Source: Pleurocapsa minor HA4230-MV1
Lineage (GTDB): Bacteria; Cyanobacteriota; Cyanobacteriia; Cyanobacteriales; Xenococcaceae
Direction of reading: 5' to 3'
Length of the DNA: 64,000 nucleotides
NCBI GenBank assembly: GCA_019359095.1
Contig: JAHHHZ010000036.1
Location: 248,001 to 312,000, forward strand
Part shown: piece by piece, positions 1 to 8,965 of the stretch
Position numbering within the stretch: the stretch's first letter is position 1
Layout of the letters: each line of letters begins with the position of its first letter
Notes under the pieces: generated by a model
The model's database searches: none
What the model was told of the DNA's origin: nothing
What the model saw: only the letters and a program-made list of their open reading frames with translations
Translations under genes and position numbers: made by a program

Positions 1-501
1 AATGTTGAAGCTCTTTCAAAAGACTGGGGCTGGAAAATGCTTGCTGATGTTGAAGGAAGCTTAAAAATAACCATAGAAGACAAATTATTTTTTGATGAGG
101 AATCTATTTTGCTTCTTGAGCTAGCATTAGCATTAATGAAATGGGTAGAGATGATTGAATCTGGAAAAATAATTGATTTTTACTATGAATCTATGGATTA
201 TGAAGACAAACCTATTCTTGCAGTTATGTTAAATGACAATAATAGTTGGCGACTTTATTCGATTTGGGAAATTTTTGCCGATACAAATAACTTGTCTCTA
301 AAAGAAATTACTCATAGTGTAAATATATATATAAATGAATTACTATTGCATCTAAAAAATAATTTTGAATTTGATTTTATATCATTTTTGCAATCAGAAA
401 AAGCCTCAAAATCGTCAGACGAATGGAGAAAAAAAGAGTATCAAAATAAAATAGAAGAAAAGAAACAAGAATTAGCCTCAGTTGAGAAAAAAAATAGCTA
501 A
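1..501 (+). CDS. Hypothetical protein, 5' end outside window
   Basis: The reading frame is open from base 1 (NVEALSKDWGWK...) through a possible ATG at 37 to a TAA at 499-501, so the true start probably lies upstream of the window. The visible part is acidic and AT-rich with no signal peptide or membrane segment. It has an IWEIFAD-type hydrophobic core and ends in a highly charged lysine/glutamate-rich helix. I do not recognise the family. Such small acidic proteins are sometimes immunity proteins or contact partners, but nothing here proves that. Confidence 0.6.
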   Translation, partial: NVEALSKDWGWKMLADVEGSLKITIEDKLFFDEESILLLELALALMKWVEMIESGKIIDFYYESMDYEDKPILAVMLNDNNSWRLYSIWEIFADTNNLSLKEITHSVNIYINELLLHLKNNFEFDFISFLQSEKASKSSDEWRKKEYQNKIEEKKQELASVEKKNS

Positions 502-782
502 CTATCAAGATAGAGTTAAGAACTTGTCTAGAGGTAAACTAACGTCTAAAATGATAATTATCATTGATGGTTTTAAAAATCTCAAAAATATATTTCCAGG
601 CTTTTTAGATGATTTAGAAAGATAGGATGATAAAAAATGATTAGCGTCAAATATCTAGTTGATGGCGAAAATAATAATTTGTTGTATGGTCAGTAGTTCT
701 TCCAGTTTTGCGATCGCTTCATCATCAAAATAGTAATTAAAACGAAAGTCCTAGTCTATATTTTACTTACGTTTAAGGTGAA
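502..782. other. Gene-free spacer with decayed coding scraps
   Basis: No intact gene. On the minus strand a short open stretch (about 650-750) reads FNYYFDDEAIAKLEELL and ends quickly, which looks like the tail of a degraded gene. The plus strand has only short AT-rich frames. Confidence 0.35.
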
Positions 783-2231
783 TTAAATCAAGTGCTGTTT
801 TAATAATTTCCCCAAAACCTTAATACCACGATCGATAGTTTCGGGAGAATGGGAAAAGTTTAGGCGCAAGGCATTATATCCTTTTTTTCCTGGGAAAAAG
901 GGCATCCCTGGGTAAACAAAAACATTCTCTGACCATGCTTGATGCGCTAGGGATAAGAGAGAAATTTCAGGTGGTAGCTGTACCCAAAGAAATAAACCAC
1001 CATTGGGGATTGTCCAGGTTGCCTCATCGGGGAAATAGTTGGCTAACCCTTGTAGCATCGCATTACGACTAGATAGATTACTAGATCGCAAATGGTTGAG
1101 ATGATGACGATGTTGTCCTGAAGCTAAATATTCACTTACAATTGCCTGGGAAACCGTGGAAACGTGAAGATCGTGAAACAGTTTCTGCTGTAGTAAAGGA
1201 TGATAGTGTTTTCCCGTAGCTAATAAATAGCCTACTCTTAAACCTGGCATGAGGGTTTTGGAGAAAGTGCCTGTATAAATTACGGTATCGCTACAATCTA
1301 ATGATTTTATTGGTGGGGGTACTGGTGCAAAGTTTAAACCTTCATAGGCATTATCTTCTAATATCAAACATCCGTACTGTTCGGCTAGAACTAATAGTTG
1401 CTGACGATGCTGGAGTGTAGTTGTGATACCTGTCGGGTTGTGCAGAGTAGATACTGTATAGATTAATTTAGGACGATGGCTTTTCAGATACTGCTCTAAA
1501 AGTTCTAGATTCATACCAGAACTTTGCATGGGAATACCAATAATTTTTGCCCCGATATTTTCGATAATATCTAATGTGCCATAGTAAGTTGGACTTTCAG
1601 TTACAATCCAGTCTCCAGGCTGAAGATAATAATTCATTACTAAAGATAATCCTTGTTTTGAACCGTTAGTAATGATTAGATCTTGAGCAGAAACTTCTAA
1701 TCCTAATTGAATTAGCATTTTAGCCGTCTGCTGTCTGAGAATTTCTTGTCCTTGAGGAAAATCATAATTAAATAAGGTTTCGGTAACCTGTTTCATCGCT
1801 CGCCTGGCGTGACGTTGTAAATCTTTTAAACCTGATGAAATAGGAAATCCACTACTAAAATCGATCGCCCCTGGTTTACTTTTTACCTGAACTGAAAGTT
1901 GATAAATTTCCATAAAGGAAATACTCTTATTCTCAGGAATAATTACTTCTTGAATCGGCGCGAAGTTAGATTTAGTCTGTTGACAAATAGTAGCTGGCGG
2001 ATTGATAAAATATCCCGCTCCAGGACGAGCATGAATTAAACCATCTGCTTCTAAGATGCTATAAGCCTCAATTACAGTAAGCTTATTGACTTGAAGAGTT
2101 CTAGCTAAAGTACGAATTGAAGGTAAGCGATCGCCTGCTTTGAAAGTTTCTAATTTGATTAAACGATTCAAGCGATCGCGAATTTGTAGATAAATTGGTT
2201 TGGCTGCCTGACGGTCAATAGGAATCTTCAT
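783..2231 (-). CDS. MocR/PdxR-type transcriptional regulator (GntR wHTH fused to aminotransferase fold)
   Basis: A 482-residue protein. Residues 1-75 are a GntR winged helix (PIYLQIRDRLNRLI, then GDRLPSIRTLARTLQVNKLTV). From about residue 110 it has a type I aminotransferase fold: ITNGSKQGL, the HNPTG motif, LEDNAYEGL, and the PLP lysine in TGTFSKTLMPGLRVGY. This is the MocR architecture, in which the PLP domain acts as sensor rather than enzyme. It is divergent from the EamA transporter at 2426, and MocR proteins often control such a neighbour. Three copies of a 13-bp motif lie between them. The effector is unknown. The start chosen is the ATG before KIPIDRQAAKPIYLQ. Confidence 0.88.
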   Translation of the reverse strand: MKIPIDRQAAKPIYLQIRDRLNRLIKLETFKAGDRLPSIRTLARTLQVNKLTVIEAYSILEADGLIHARPGAGYFINPPATICQQTKSNFAPIQEVIIPENKSISFMEIYQLSVQVKSKPGAIDFSSGFPISSGLKDLQRHARRAMKQVTETLFNYDFPQGQEILRQQTAKMLIQLGLEVSAQDLIITNGSKQGLSLVMNYYLQPGDWIVTESPTYYGTLDIIENIGAKIIGIPMQSSGMNLELLEQYLKSHRPKLIYTVSTLHNPTGITTTLQHRQQLLVLAEQYGCLILEDNAYEGLNFAPVPPPIKSLDCSDTVIYTGTFSKTLMPGLRVGYLLATGKHYHPLLQQKLFHDLHVSTVSQAIVSEYLASGQHRHHLNHLRSSNLSSRNAMLQGLANYFPDEATWTIPNGGLFLWVQLPPEISLLSLAHQAWSENVFVYPGMPFFPGKKGYNALRLNFSHSPETIDRGIKVLGKLLKQHLI

Positions 2232-2281
2232 TTTTTGTCCTCACGTCTTTAGCAATCTTAGGCGATCTAACGAAGATTATA

Positions 2282-2340
2282 CTGGTACAGTTTTGAGTTA
2301 TTTTAACTAGAACAGTTATTAGTTGCCAAAATTGTACTAG
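2282..2340. promoter_or_regulatory. Candidate MocR operator, three 13-bp half-sites
   Basis: Three related sequences lie in the divergent intergenic region: CTGGTACAGTTTT at 2282-2294, CTAGAACAGTTAT at 2307-2319, and CTAGTACAATTTT on the minus strand at 2328-2340. MocR regulators typically bind spaced repeats between their own gene and a divergent target, so these are the natural candidates. The repeats are seen; their binding role is inferred. Confidence 0.5.
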
Positions 2341-2425
2341 CAAAAGTCAGACTTTTCTGTACCTTACCATCGAGTTTCTAATCATTAATACTGTTAATTA
2401 ATTACCCTCTTCGCCTAATTAATTA

Positions 2426-3307
2426 ATGACTATAAGTAAGGAATTATGGGGTTGGTTATACGGTTTTTTAGGAGTACTAATTTTTAGTCTTACTTTACCC
2501 GTTACTCGTATTGCCGTGGCAGAATTAGACCCAGTTTTTGTTGGTTTAGGTCGAGCTGTTATTGCTGGAGGTTTAGCAATAATTTTGCTAACTCTAACTC
2601 GGCAATCCATACCACCTAAGAGGTTTTGGCTTAGATTTGTAGTGGTTGCCGTCGGGGTTGTAGTTGGGTTTCCTCTGCTGACGGCGATCGCGATGAAGAA
2701 TGCTCCCGCATCCTATGGGGCAGTAATTACAGGACTTATGCCCCTTGCTACTGCCTTCTATGGTGTGTGGCGGGGTAAGGAACAGGTTACTAAATCCTTC
2801 TGGCTTTTCGCTCTCATGGGTAGTGGATTAGTCATTATCTTTGCGATGCAGTCGGGGACTAAATCCCTTAGCGCGACAGATTTGGCTCTATTTGGCGCAG
2901 TAGTTTCTGCTGGCGTAGGTTATGGGGAAGGTGCAATTTTAGCTCGTACATTTGGTGCCTGGCAGGTTATTTGTTGGTCACTAGTGCTTTCTCTACCTGC
3001 TCTTTTACCAATTGTATTTAATGCTTTCCCTACTTCGTTTAATTCTATTTCGACTAATGCTTGGCTGGGGTTTTTTTACGTCAGCGTTTTTAGTATGTTT
3101 TTAGGATTTTTTGCCTGGTATCAAGGACTTGTTTGGGGAGGGATTGCTAATGTCGGTCAAATACAGTTGCTTCAACCCTTTCTCACTATTTTAGCATCAG
3201 CAATTTTACTCCATGAAGCCTTAACTAGTCGCACTCTTGGTTTTGCGCTGGGGGTAATTATTTGTGTGGCATTCAGTAAACGTTTTGGTAACTATTTAAA
3301 CTCGTGA
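2426..3307 (+). CDS. EamA (DMT superfamily) transporter
   Basis: A 293-residue integral membrane protein with about ten hydrophobic segments in two repeated halves, the layout of drug/metabolite transporters with two EamA domains. Visible landmarks are GLGRAVIAGGLAIILL in the first half and QIQLLQPFLTILASAILLHE near the end of the second, the latter typical of EamA repeats. The position next to a MocR-type PLP-binding regulator suggests export of an amino acid, an amine or a related metabolite, but the substrate cannot be read from sequence. The stop codon overlaps a GTG that may start a small downstream frame. Confidence 0.88.
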   Translation: MTISKELWGWLYGFLGVLIFSLTLPVTRIAVAELDPVFVGLGRAVIAGGLAIILLTLTRQSIPPKRFWLRFVVVAVGVVVGFPLLTAIAMKNAPASYGAVITGLMPLATAFYGVWRGKEQVTKSFWLFALMGSGLVIIFAMQSGTKSLSATDLALFGAVVSAGVGYGEGAILARTFGAWQVICWSLVLSLPALLPIVFNAFPTSFNSISTNAWLGFFYVSVFSMFLGFFAWYQGLVWGGIANVGQIQLLQPFLTILASAILLHEALTSRTLGFALGVIICVAFSKRFGNYLNS

Positions 3308-3534
3308 AAAACTATATTATTAGGATCATCGAAAGAATTGGCAGGTATTTAGCTAAAAACAGAATAGAGCCTCATATTATCCAAAAAGGCGATCCCGAAG
3401 GGTAGGCGGAGCCTAATCGCTCTGGCAATATTTACTGGCGAGTATATGACCCCAGTTCAAATTCTCATTGTTCTTTTAATTCGGAACAAGAAGTAAAATC
3501 GTGGCTGGATACTCGCTACTATGACATGAGATGA
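3304..3534 (+). pseudogene. Small gene interrupted by a palindromic repeat with in-frame TAG
   Basis: A GTG at 3304 overlaps the stop of the EamA gene. The frame reads MKNYIIRIIERIGRYLAKNR..., meets a TAG at 3403-3405, and continues open in the same frame as RSGNIYWRVYDPSSN...VKSWLDTRYYDMR to a TGA at 3532-3534. The TAG lies inside a palindrome-like insert (about 3389-3420, GCGATCCCGAAGGGTAGG...AATCGC), a type found elsewhere in the window. The simplest reading is a roughly 65-residue protein gene broken by the repeat. The family is not recognised. Confidence 0.55.
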
Positions 3535-3543
3535 GCCGAAACT

Positions 3544-3583
3544 CTATTACCCATTACCCATTACCCATTACCCATTACCTTCA
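3544..3583. repeat. Heptamer tandem repeat (TTACCCA)n
   Basis: About five perfect or near-perfect copies of TTACCCA, the reverse complement of the GGGTAAT heptamer seen elsewhere in the window. This fits the short tandemly repeated repetitive sequences of cyanobacteria. It ends just before the 3' end of trmH. Confidence 0.85.
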
Positions 3584-3586
3584 CTT

Positions 3587-4234
3587 TTAATGCAGTATTT
3601 CCCCTTGTTCACCCAGTTGAGGATATGGTTTCCCCTGACGATGATACATAGCTGCAATATCGGGATAGCCCCATTCAAAAGCAGTTTGCTGGTAAACTTC
3701 TGGAGTTAAACGAACTCGATCATAAAAGCCAGCCTGTAAACGTTGCCGTTGGGCTTCAAATAAGACTACCGCATTAGCCACAGACACATTAAGGGACTGT
3801 ACCATACCCTGCATGGGAATAATAATATGTCCATCCACCAGTTCGGCAGCTTCAGCGGTGACACCCCATCTTTCTGTACCTAAAAGAATCGCTGTTGGCT
3901 TAGTATAGTCAACTTCACGATAGTCTACAGCGATCGCACTTAGATGAGCCGCGTAAACCTGATGCTGCTGCTGTTGGAGATGTTTAATGGCAGTTTTGAT
4001 ATCAGGATGAGAATGTAACTTGACCCATTTTTCGCTTCCTTGAGCAACCTGAGAATAAGTTGGCGTATCAGTATGACGATTTACGGCGTGTACGGCAAAA
4101 ATACCCACCGCGTCACAGGTACGAATAATTGCCGAAAGGTTATGAGGTTTATGGACATCCTCCATTAATACCGTCAGATCGGGCTGTCGTTGAGCCAGAA
4201 CTTGCTTGATTCGTTCATATCTTCTGGGAATCAT
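3587..4234 (-). CDS. trmH: tRNA (guanosine-18-2'-O)-methyltransferase TrmH
   Basis: A 215-residue SPOUT methyltransferase. SPOUT motif 1 is VLMEDVHKPHNLSAIIRTCDAVG with the catalytic arginine in the IRTCDA stretch; motif 2 is AILLGTERWGVTAEAAEL; motif 3 is IIPMQGMVQSLNVSVANAV. These match TrmH, which methylates the 2'-OH of G18 in the tRNA D-loop. The C-terminal helical extension (residues 165-205) is also typical. Monocistronic here, in the same direction as aroC. Confidence 0.9.
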   Translation of the reverse strand: MIPRRYERIKQVLAQRQPDLTVLMEDVHKPHNLSAIIRTCDAVGIFAVHAVNRHTDTPTYSQVAQGSEKWVKLHSHPDIKTAIKHLQQQQHQVYAAHLSAIAVDYREVDYTKPTAILLGTERWGVTAEAAELVDGHIIIPMQGMVQSLNVSVANAVVLFEAQRQRLQAGFYDRVRLTPEVYQQTAFEWGYPDIAAMYHRQGKPYPQLGEQGEILH

Positions 4235-4360
4235 GTATAGCCGTACAAAGTTAGATTAGGACAATTAGGGCGATCGGCTCGTAAGTAGGAAATAGGAAAT
4301 AAAAAATAGTATTTCAAAGATGTCCTAACGTTTTTACGTAGAGCTATAGTTTGAATAGTT

Positions 4361-5455
4361 TTAGATCGATAGCGTCTTGCACTGAGCTTGATTGTATAGC
4401 AGGCGATCGCATAATACCAAAGCTACCATAGCCTCGACCATTGGCACGGCTCTTGGTAATACGCAGGGATCGTGTCTACCTTTGGCAGCTAAAACAGTTT
4501 CTTCTCCACCTTGAGTTACGGTTTTTTGTGATTTACCAATAGTTGCCGTGGGTTTAAACGCCACCCGAATGACAATATTTTCGCCATTGGAAATGCCTCC
4601 TTGTACCCCACCAGAGCGATTGGAAACCGTGCGTGTTGCCCCATGTTCGTCGATGTAAAATTCATCGTTGTGTTCACTTCCTGTCATGGTAGTACCAGCA
4701 AAACCCGAACCGATCTCAAACCCTTTGGTAGCTGGCAGAGACATCACCGCTTTAGCCAGATCTGCTTCTAACTTATCAAAGACAGGATCGCCTAAACCTT
4801 TGGGTACATGTCGCGCCACACATTCAACTACTCCACCTAAAGAATCTTGCTCTTTTCTAGCTTGCTCGATCCGCTCGATCATCACCTGCGCAGATTCGGC
4901 ATTGGGACAACGGACAATATTACTTTCCACTTGTTCTAGGGTGACGGTATCAGAATCAACTTCGGCTTCCAAGTCTTTAATTCGCTTAACATAGCCGACG
5001 ATTTCCACCCCAGCGACTAAGTATAAAATCTTTTTGGCGATCGCACCTGCTGCCACTCGACCAATAGTTTCCCTTGCCGAAGAACGTCCACCACCTTGAT
5101 AATTACGAAAACCATACTTAGCATCATAGGTAGCATCAGCATGGGAAGGACGATACTTGAGCGCCATCTCATCATAATCTTGCGATCGCGCATCTTTATT
5201 ACGCACTAAGATCGAAATTGGTGTCCCAGTAGTCTTACCCTGAAAAACCCCAGACATAATTTCACAGGTATCACTTTCCTTTCTAGGTGTTGTAATCTTA
5301 CTTTGTCCTGGTCTTCGACGATCTAAATCTACCTGTATTTCCTCTGCACTAATTTCTAACTGTGGAGGACAACCATCAATGACTACCCCAACACCTCCAC
5401 CGTGAGATTCACCATAAGTTGTGATGCGAAATATCTGCCCAAAAGTGTTCCCCAT
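4361..5455 (-). CDS. aroC: Chorismate synthase
   Basis: A 364-residue full-length AroC, the last step of the shikimate pathway (5-enolpyruvylshikimate-3-phosphate to chorismate, using reduced FMN). Signatures: [23 protein letters not shown] at the N-terminus with the conserved [21 protein letters not shown], the [30 protein letters not shown] block, and [14 protein letters not shown] near the C-terminus. No oddities. It supplies precursors for aromatic amino acids, plastoquinone and tocopherol. Confidence 0.96.
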   Translation of the reverse strand: MGNTFGQIFRITTYGESHGGGVGVVIDGCPPQLEISAEEIQVDLDRRRPGQSKITTPRKESDTCEIMSGVFQGKTTGTPISILVRNKDARSQDYDEMALKYRPSHADATYDAKYGFRNYQGGGRSSARETIGRVAAGAIAKKILYLVAGVEIVGYVKRIKDLEAEVDSDTVTLEQVESNIVRCPNAESAQVMIERIEQARKEQDSLGGVVECVARHVPKGLGDPVFDKLEADLAKAVMSLPATKGFEIGSGFAGTTMTGSEHNDEFYIDEHGATRTVSNRSGGVQGGISNGENIVIRVAFKPTATIGKSQKTVTQGGEETVLAAKGRHDPCVLPRAVPMVEAMVALVLCDRLLYNQAQCKTLSI

Positions 5456-5735
5456 GATGCCTATTGCGTCGTATTAAAGCGATTTGTATTGTATCGCAAC
5501 TTCAGAGTTATTGTTACTTGGAAATGTGAATAACCAAGTTTTAGCAACAGTATCCAAATTCGCAAACACAAATTGCTTCTAATTTAGATGCGTTTGCCCT
5601 AGTATTTTATTTCTTTGCAAGTCCCTAACTTCATTAGTTATTCAGATTTATTGTTTAGGATACAAAGAAAAGCTTCAAATACACTTTTCTGAAGCTAGCT
5701 CTTCCCTGTATATTCGCTACTTCAAGTCCTTATTC

Positions 5736-6146
5736 ATGTTATCAACAAGAGAGTTACAGTCGATGTGTATTAAAACTCGACGTATTTTACTAATTCATAC
5801 TGACGATGCGATCGCCGAAATGATGTTACTTTGTCTAGAGACTATTGCTGACTGTGAAGTAACGACCGTAAATTCTGGTATTCAAGCAATTGAAAGGGCT
5901 TCAGAAGCAGACGCTATATTACTCGATCTGGATGAAAAAATGCCCGACTTATGTTGGAGAGAAATAGTCCAGAATTTAAAACAAGATTCCTTAACTAATG
6001 CGATTCCTCTAATTCTCTTGACAGCTACGCCCCAATCTCAAGAGCTACTTGAGTTTCAGAAAAATGAAGAACTAAAAGCGATCGCCAAATCCTTCGATCT
6101 GTTAAATTTAGCCAATCAGATTTCTCTCCTACTCAACTGGAACTAA
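5736..6146 (+). CDS. Stand-alone receiver-domain protein just upstream of the far-red cluster
   Basis: A 136-residue single receiver domain. After a short N-terminal tail, ILLIHTDDAIAEMML carries the acidic pair, ILLDLDEKMPDL carries the phosphoacceptor aspartate, LILLTAT carries the conserved Thr region and AIAKSFD the lysine. No output domain follows. The loops are divergent from standard CheY. A second start at 5763 (MCIKTRRILLIHTD) is plausible. It is the last gene before psbA3 and on the same strand, so a role in far-red signalling is possible, though the gene near 21.5 kb fits RfpC better. Confidence 0.75.
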   Translation: MLSTRELQSMCIKTRRILLIHTDDAIAEMMLLCLETIADCEVTTVNSGIQAIERASEADAILLDLDEKMPDLCWREIVQNLKQDSLTNAIPLILLTATPQSQELLEFQKNEELKAIAKSFDLLNLANQISLLLNWN

Positions 6147-6266
6147 TGAAGATGAATTTTAATTTACGGAAACATTCACCTTCTTCATAAGTTTTTCAGA
6201 TTGTTTAGATAATATTTGCGCAACGGATGTAGATTAGTTGCCATCCAGTTGGAATTTTCCCAATGA

Positions 6267-6354
6267 TAACCCCATCGTTTCTGGCCTCGGAAACCGCAAC
6301 GATGGGGCTTTTGTCCCTACCCTTTTAGCAAGGAATTATTAATTATCATACCGC
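6267..6354 (+). promoter_or_regulatory. Conserved-loop hairpin element, copy 1 (before psbA3)
   Basis: A perfect 10-bp stem (CCCCATCGTT / AACGATGGGG, 6270-6279 and 6298-6307) encloses the loop TCTGGCCTCGGAAACCGC. It is followed by CTTTTG and then ACCCTTTTAGCAAGGAATTAT, in which CCTT and AAGG can form a second small hairpin. The same loop and tail recur at 24156-24225 with a different stem sequence. It could be the terminator of the receiver gene, a leader RNA of psbA3, or both. The GGAAAC loop recalls that of cyanobacterial Yfr2-type small RNAs, but I cannot confirm a relation. Confidence 0.6.
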
Positions 6355-6486
6355 ATTTATTAATAACGTTACTTGTTTTAAGGCAAAAGGATAGCTAACA
6401 AATTTCTGTTTCAAACTTTTTTAAGGTTCGTAGTTAACGAACAAAACTTAGTTAATAAATTTTTAGTTGAGAGACAGCAAAAAGCT

Positions 6487-7569
6487 ATGACTACAACAAT
6501 TCAACAACAAGAACAGTTAAGTTTATGGGAGCGTTTTTGTCGGTGGGTTACTAGCACCGAAAATCGACTATATATAGGTTGGTTTGGGGTTTTGATGCTC
6601 CCGTTACTAGGGGTTTCTATTTGCGTTTTTACGATCGCCTTTATTGCTGCCCCTCCAGTTGATATTGATGGTATTCGTGAGCCTGTATCTGGCTCTTTAC
6701 TCTACGGCAATAATATTATTACCGCAGCCGTAGTCCCTACTTCTAATGCTGTAGGATTGCACTTTTATCCAATTTGGGAAGCGGCCTCGATGGACGAATG
6801 GCTATATAATGGTGGCCCGTATCAAATGATTGCTTTTCACTATATTCCTGCTCTTTGCTGCTATTTGGGTCGAGAATGGGAATTAAGCTACCGTTTAGGA
6901 ATGCGTCCTTGGATTTGCGTGGCTTTTAGTGCGCCTTTAGCTGCGACTGTCTCTGTCTTTTTAATCTATCCCATTGGACAGGGAAGTTTTTCTGACGGTT
7001 TACCGATGGGCATTAGCGGTACATTTAATTTTATGTTTGTCTTCCAAGCCGAGCATAATATCTTAATGCACCCATTCCATATGTTAGGTGTGGCTGGGGT
7101 GTTTGGTGGTTCTTTCTTTGCAGCCATGCACGGTTCATTAGTTACATCTTCTTTGATTAAAGAAACCAGTGATAGCGAGTCCCAAAACTATGGTTACAAA
7201 TTTGGTCAAGAAGAAGAAACTTACAACATAGTTGCTGCCCATGGTTATTTCGGTCGCTTGATTTTTCAATACGCTAGCTTCCAAAACAGTCGTAACTTGC
7301 ACTTCTTCTTAGCAGCTTGGCCCGTAGTGTGTATTTGGTTTACTGCTCTAGGTATCTGCATTATGGCATTTAACCTCAATGGTTTTAACTTTAACCAGTC
7401 AATTTTAGACTCTCAGGGAAGAGTGCTTCCTAGTTGGGCAGATGTAATTAATCGCGCCAATTTAGGATTTGAGGTAATGCACGAACGGAATGCTCATAAC
7501 TTTCCCTTAGATTTAGCTTGTGGTGAAGCAACACCTATCGCCTTGAAAGCACCAGTAATTAATAGTTAG
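6487..7569 (+). CDS. psbA3: Far-red photosystem II D1 protein
   Basis: A 360-residue D1, the same length as canonical D1, with five transmembrane helices. Oxygen-evolving ligands are intact: Asp170 in SFSDGLP, Glu189/His190 in FQAEHN, His332/Glu333/His337/Asp342 and the C-terminal Ala344 in [14 protein letters not shown]. It carries a 16-residue C-terminal tail for processing. TyrZ (IYPIGQG) and the P680 histidine (HPFHML) are present. Position 130 is Glu (GREWELS), the high-light-type choice. Its place directly before chlF and psbC2/psbD3/psbB2 marks it as the catalytically competent D1 of far-red PSII rather than a housekeeping copy. Thylakoid membrane. Confidence 0.93.
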   Translation: MTTTIQQQEQLSLWERFCRWVTSTENRLYIGWFGVLMLPLLGVSICVFTIAFIAAPPVDIDGIREPVSGSLLYGNNIITAAVVPTSNAVGLHFYPIWEAASMDEWLYNGGPYQMIAFHYIPALCCYLGREWELSYRLGMRPWICVAFSAPLAATVSVFLIYPIGQGSFSDGLPMGISGTFNFMFVFQAEHNILMHPFHMLGVAGVFGGSFFAAMHGSLVTSSLIKETSDSESQNYGYKFGQEEETYNIVAAHGYFGRLIFQYASFQNSRNLHFFLAAWPVVCIWFTALGICIMAFNLNGFNFNQSILDSQGRVLPSWADVINRANLGFEVMHERNAHNFPLDLACGEATPIALKAPVINS

Positions 7570-7584
7570 GGCTTGCTTGGGTCA

Positions 7585-7650
7585 ATGAATGGGTAATGGG
7601 TAATGGGTAATAGGTAATGGGTAATGGGTAATGGGTAATGGGTAATAGTT
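7585..7650. repeat. Heptamer tandem repeat (GGGTAAT)n between psbA3 and chlF
   Basis: About eight units of GGGTAAT/AGGTAAT, followed by imperfect repeats of TACTTGGTACTTGC (about 7668-7691). No gene. The rest of the 177-bp spacer ends with TAAGGAG, the ribosome binding site for chlF. Confidence 0.85.
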
Positions 7651-7746
7651 TTTATGTGTTATTTGCTACTTGGTACTTGCTACTTGGTACTTATTAGTCA
7701 CTGCTAACTAGTCACTGTTCACTGTTTTATAAGGAGCTATCAGTAG

Positions 7747-8880
7747 ATGATACAGCGAGATCGCATACTTAACTCTTCAGCGGAATTAGATTCTCATCTC
7801 AAAACTACTCTCAAAAAGATAGACAACATCAGCTTATGGGAAAGGTTTTGTCGCTGGATTACAAGTACCAATAACCGTATCTATATTGGCTGGTTTGGAG
7901 TGTTAATGATTCCGACAATGCTAACTGCCAGTATTGTTTTTATCATAGCGATCGTCGCTGCACCACCTGTGAATTTAGATCCTTTGGGTTCACCTATTTC
8001 TGGTTCATTATTAGATGGGAATAATCCGATCACAGCAGCAGTTGTGCCAACCTCAGCAGCTATTGGATTGCATTTTTATCCGATTTGGGAGGCTGCTTCC
8101 ATTGATGAGTGGCTCTATAACGGTGGCCCTTATCAATTAATTATTCTGCATTTTATTATTGGCATTATTGCCTATCAAGATCGAGAGTGGGAATTAAGCT
8201 ACCGCTTAGGAATGCGTCCCTGGATTTCTCTGGCTTTTACCGCTCCTGTCGCTGCTGCTGTATCGGTATTGATTATCTATCCTCTGGGACAAGGAGGATT
8301 TTCCGAAGGGATGCCGTTAGGAATTTCAGGTACTTTTTACTTCATGTTTCGATTCCAAGCCGATCACAATATTTTAATGAATCCGTTTCATCAGTTGGGG
8401 GTAATTGGAGTCTTAGGTGGAGCATTACTTTGTGCCGTGCATGGTTCAATTGTCACTTCTACCTTAATTCGCAATACAACTGAACAGGAATCGATTAATG
8501 CAGGCTATAAGCTTGGTCAGAGAAAACCAACCTATAACTTTGGTAAAGCTCAAAATTATCAGCGCAGTATTTGGGGATTGAGTTTTCCTAGTTCGCGATC
8601 GCTCCACTTTTTCTTAGCTGCCTTTCCCGTAGCAGGTATTTGGTCAGCAGCGATCGGGATTGACATTGCTGCTTTTGACTTTGAAGGATTTAATTTTCAA
8701 CAGCCGACGATTGTTCATCAAGGCAAAATTATTCCCACCTGGATGGATGTTGTTCTCGATGCCAATTTGGGTTTGTCAGAAACCACCAAAAAATCAACCA
8801 GTTTACCGATTTTTCCCGACTGGCAAATCAATTCAGAACAAGAAGCCACTAGTTTTCCTAGCGATATAAGGTCGGAGTAA
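7747..8880 (+). CDS. chlF: Chlorophyll f synthase (divergent, 'super-rogue' D1)
   Basis: A 377-residue D1 homologue with a 17-residue longer N-terminus. Water-oxidation ligands are lost: position 170 equivalent is Glu (GGFSEGMP), 189 is Asp (FQADHN), and the C-terminal [13 protein letters not shown] block is absent. TyrZ (IIYPLGQGG), its partner His190 and the chlorophyll-ligand histidine (NPFHQLG) are kept. The QD pair at D1 positions 127-128 (AYQDREWEL, residues 144-145 here) matches the motif reported as diagnostic of ChlF. Known role: light-dependent conversion of chlorophyll a to chlorophyll f. Also called psbA4. Confidence 0.94.
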   Translation: MIQRDRILNSSAELDSHLKTTLKKIDNISLWERFCRWITSTNNRIYIGWFGVLMIPTMLTASIVFIIAIVAAPPVNLDPLGSPISGSLLDGNNPITAAVVPTSAAIGLHFYPIWEAASIDEWLYNGGPYQLIILHFIIGIIAYQDREWELSYRLGMRPWISLAFTAPVAAAVSVLIIYPLGQGGFSEGMPLGISGTFYFMFRFQADHNILMNPFHQLGVIGVLGGALLCAVHGSIVTSTLIRNTTEQESINAGYKLGQRKPTYNFGKAQNYQRSIWGLSFPSSRSLHFFLAAFPVAGIWSAAIGIDIAAFDFEGFNFQQPTIVHQGKIIPTWMDVVLDANLGLSETTKKSTSLPIFPDWQINSEQEATSFPSDIRSE

Positions 8881-8889
8881 GTGGGAAAA

Positions 8890-8953
8890 GTAATGAGTAA
8901 TGAGTAATGGGTAGCAATCAACAATCAACAATCAATAAATAACAATCAAGCAT
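8890..8953. repeat. Short GAGTAAT and CAATCAA repeats
   Basis: A few copies of GTAATGA(G) followed by AACAATC repeats in the 85-bp chlF-psbC2 spacer. No clear Shine-Dalgarno sequence is visible before psbC2. Confidence 0.7.
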
Positions 8954-8965
8954 TAACAAAAGAAT

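Noticed and set aside
4668-4994. Plus-strand 108-residue ORF
   Set aside because: Antisense shadow of the highly conserved aroC gene.
7747-8880. Annotating this as an ordinary psbA copy
   Set aside because: Loss of most Mn-cluster ligands and presence of the QD motif make chlorophyll f synthase the better call.
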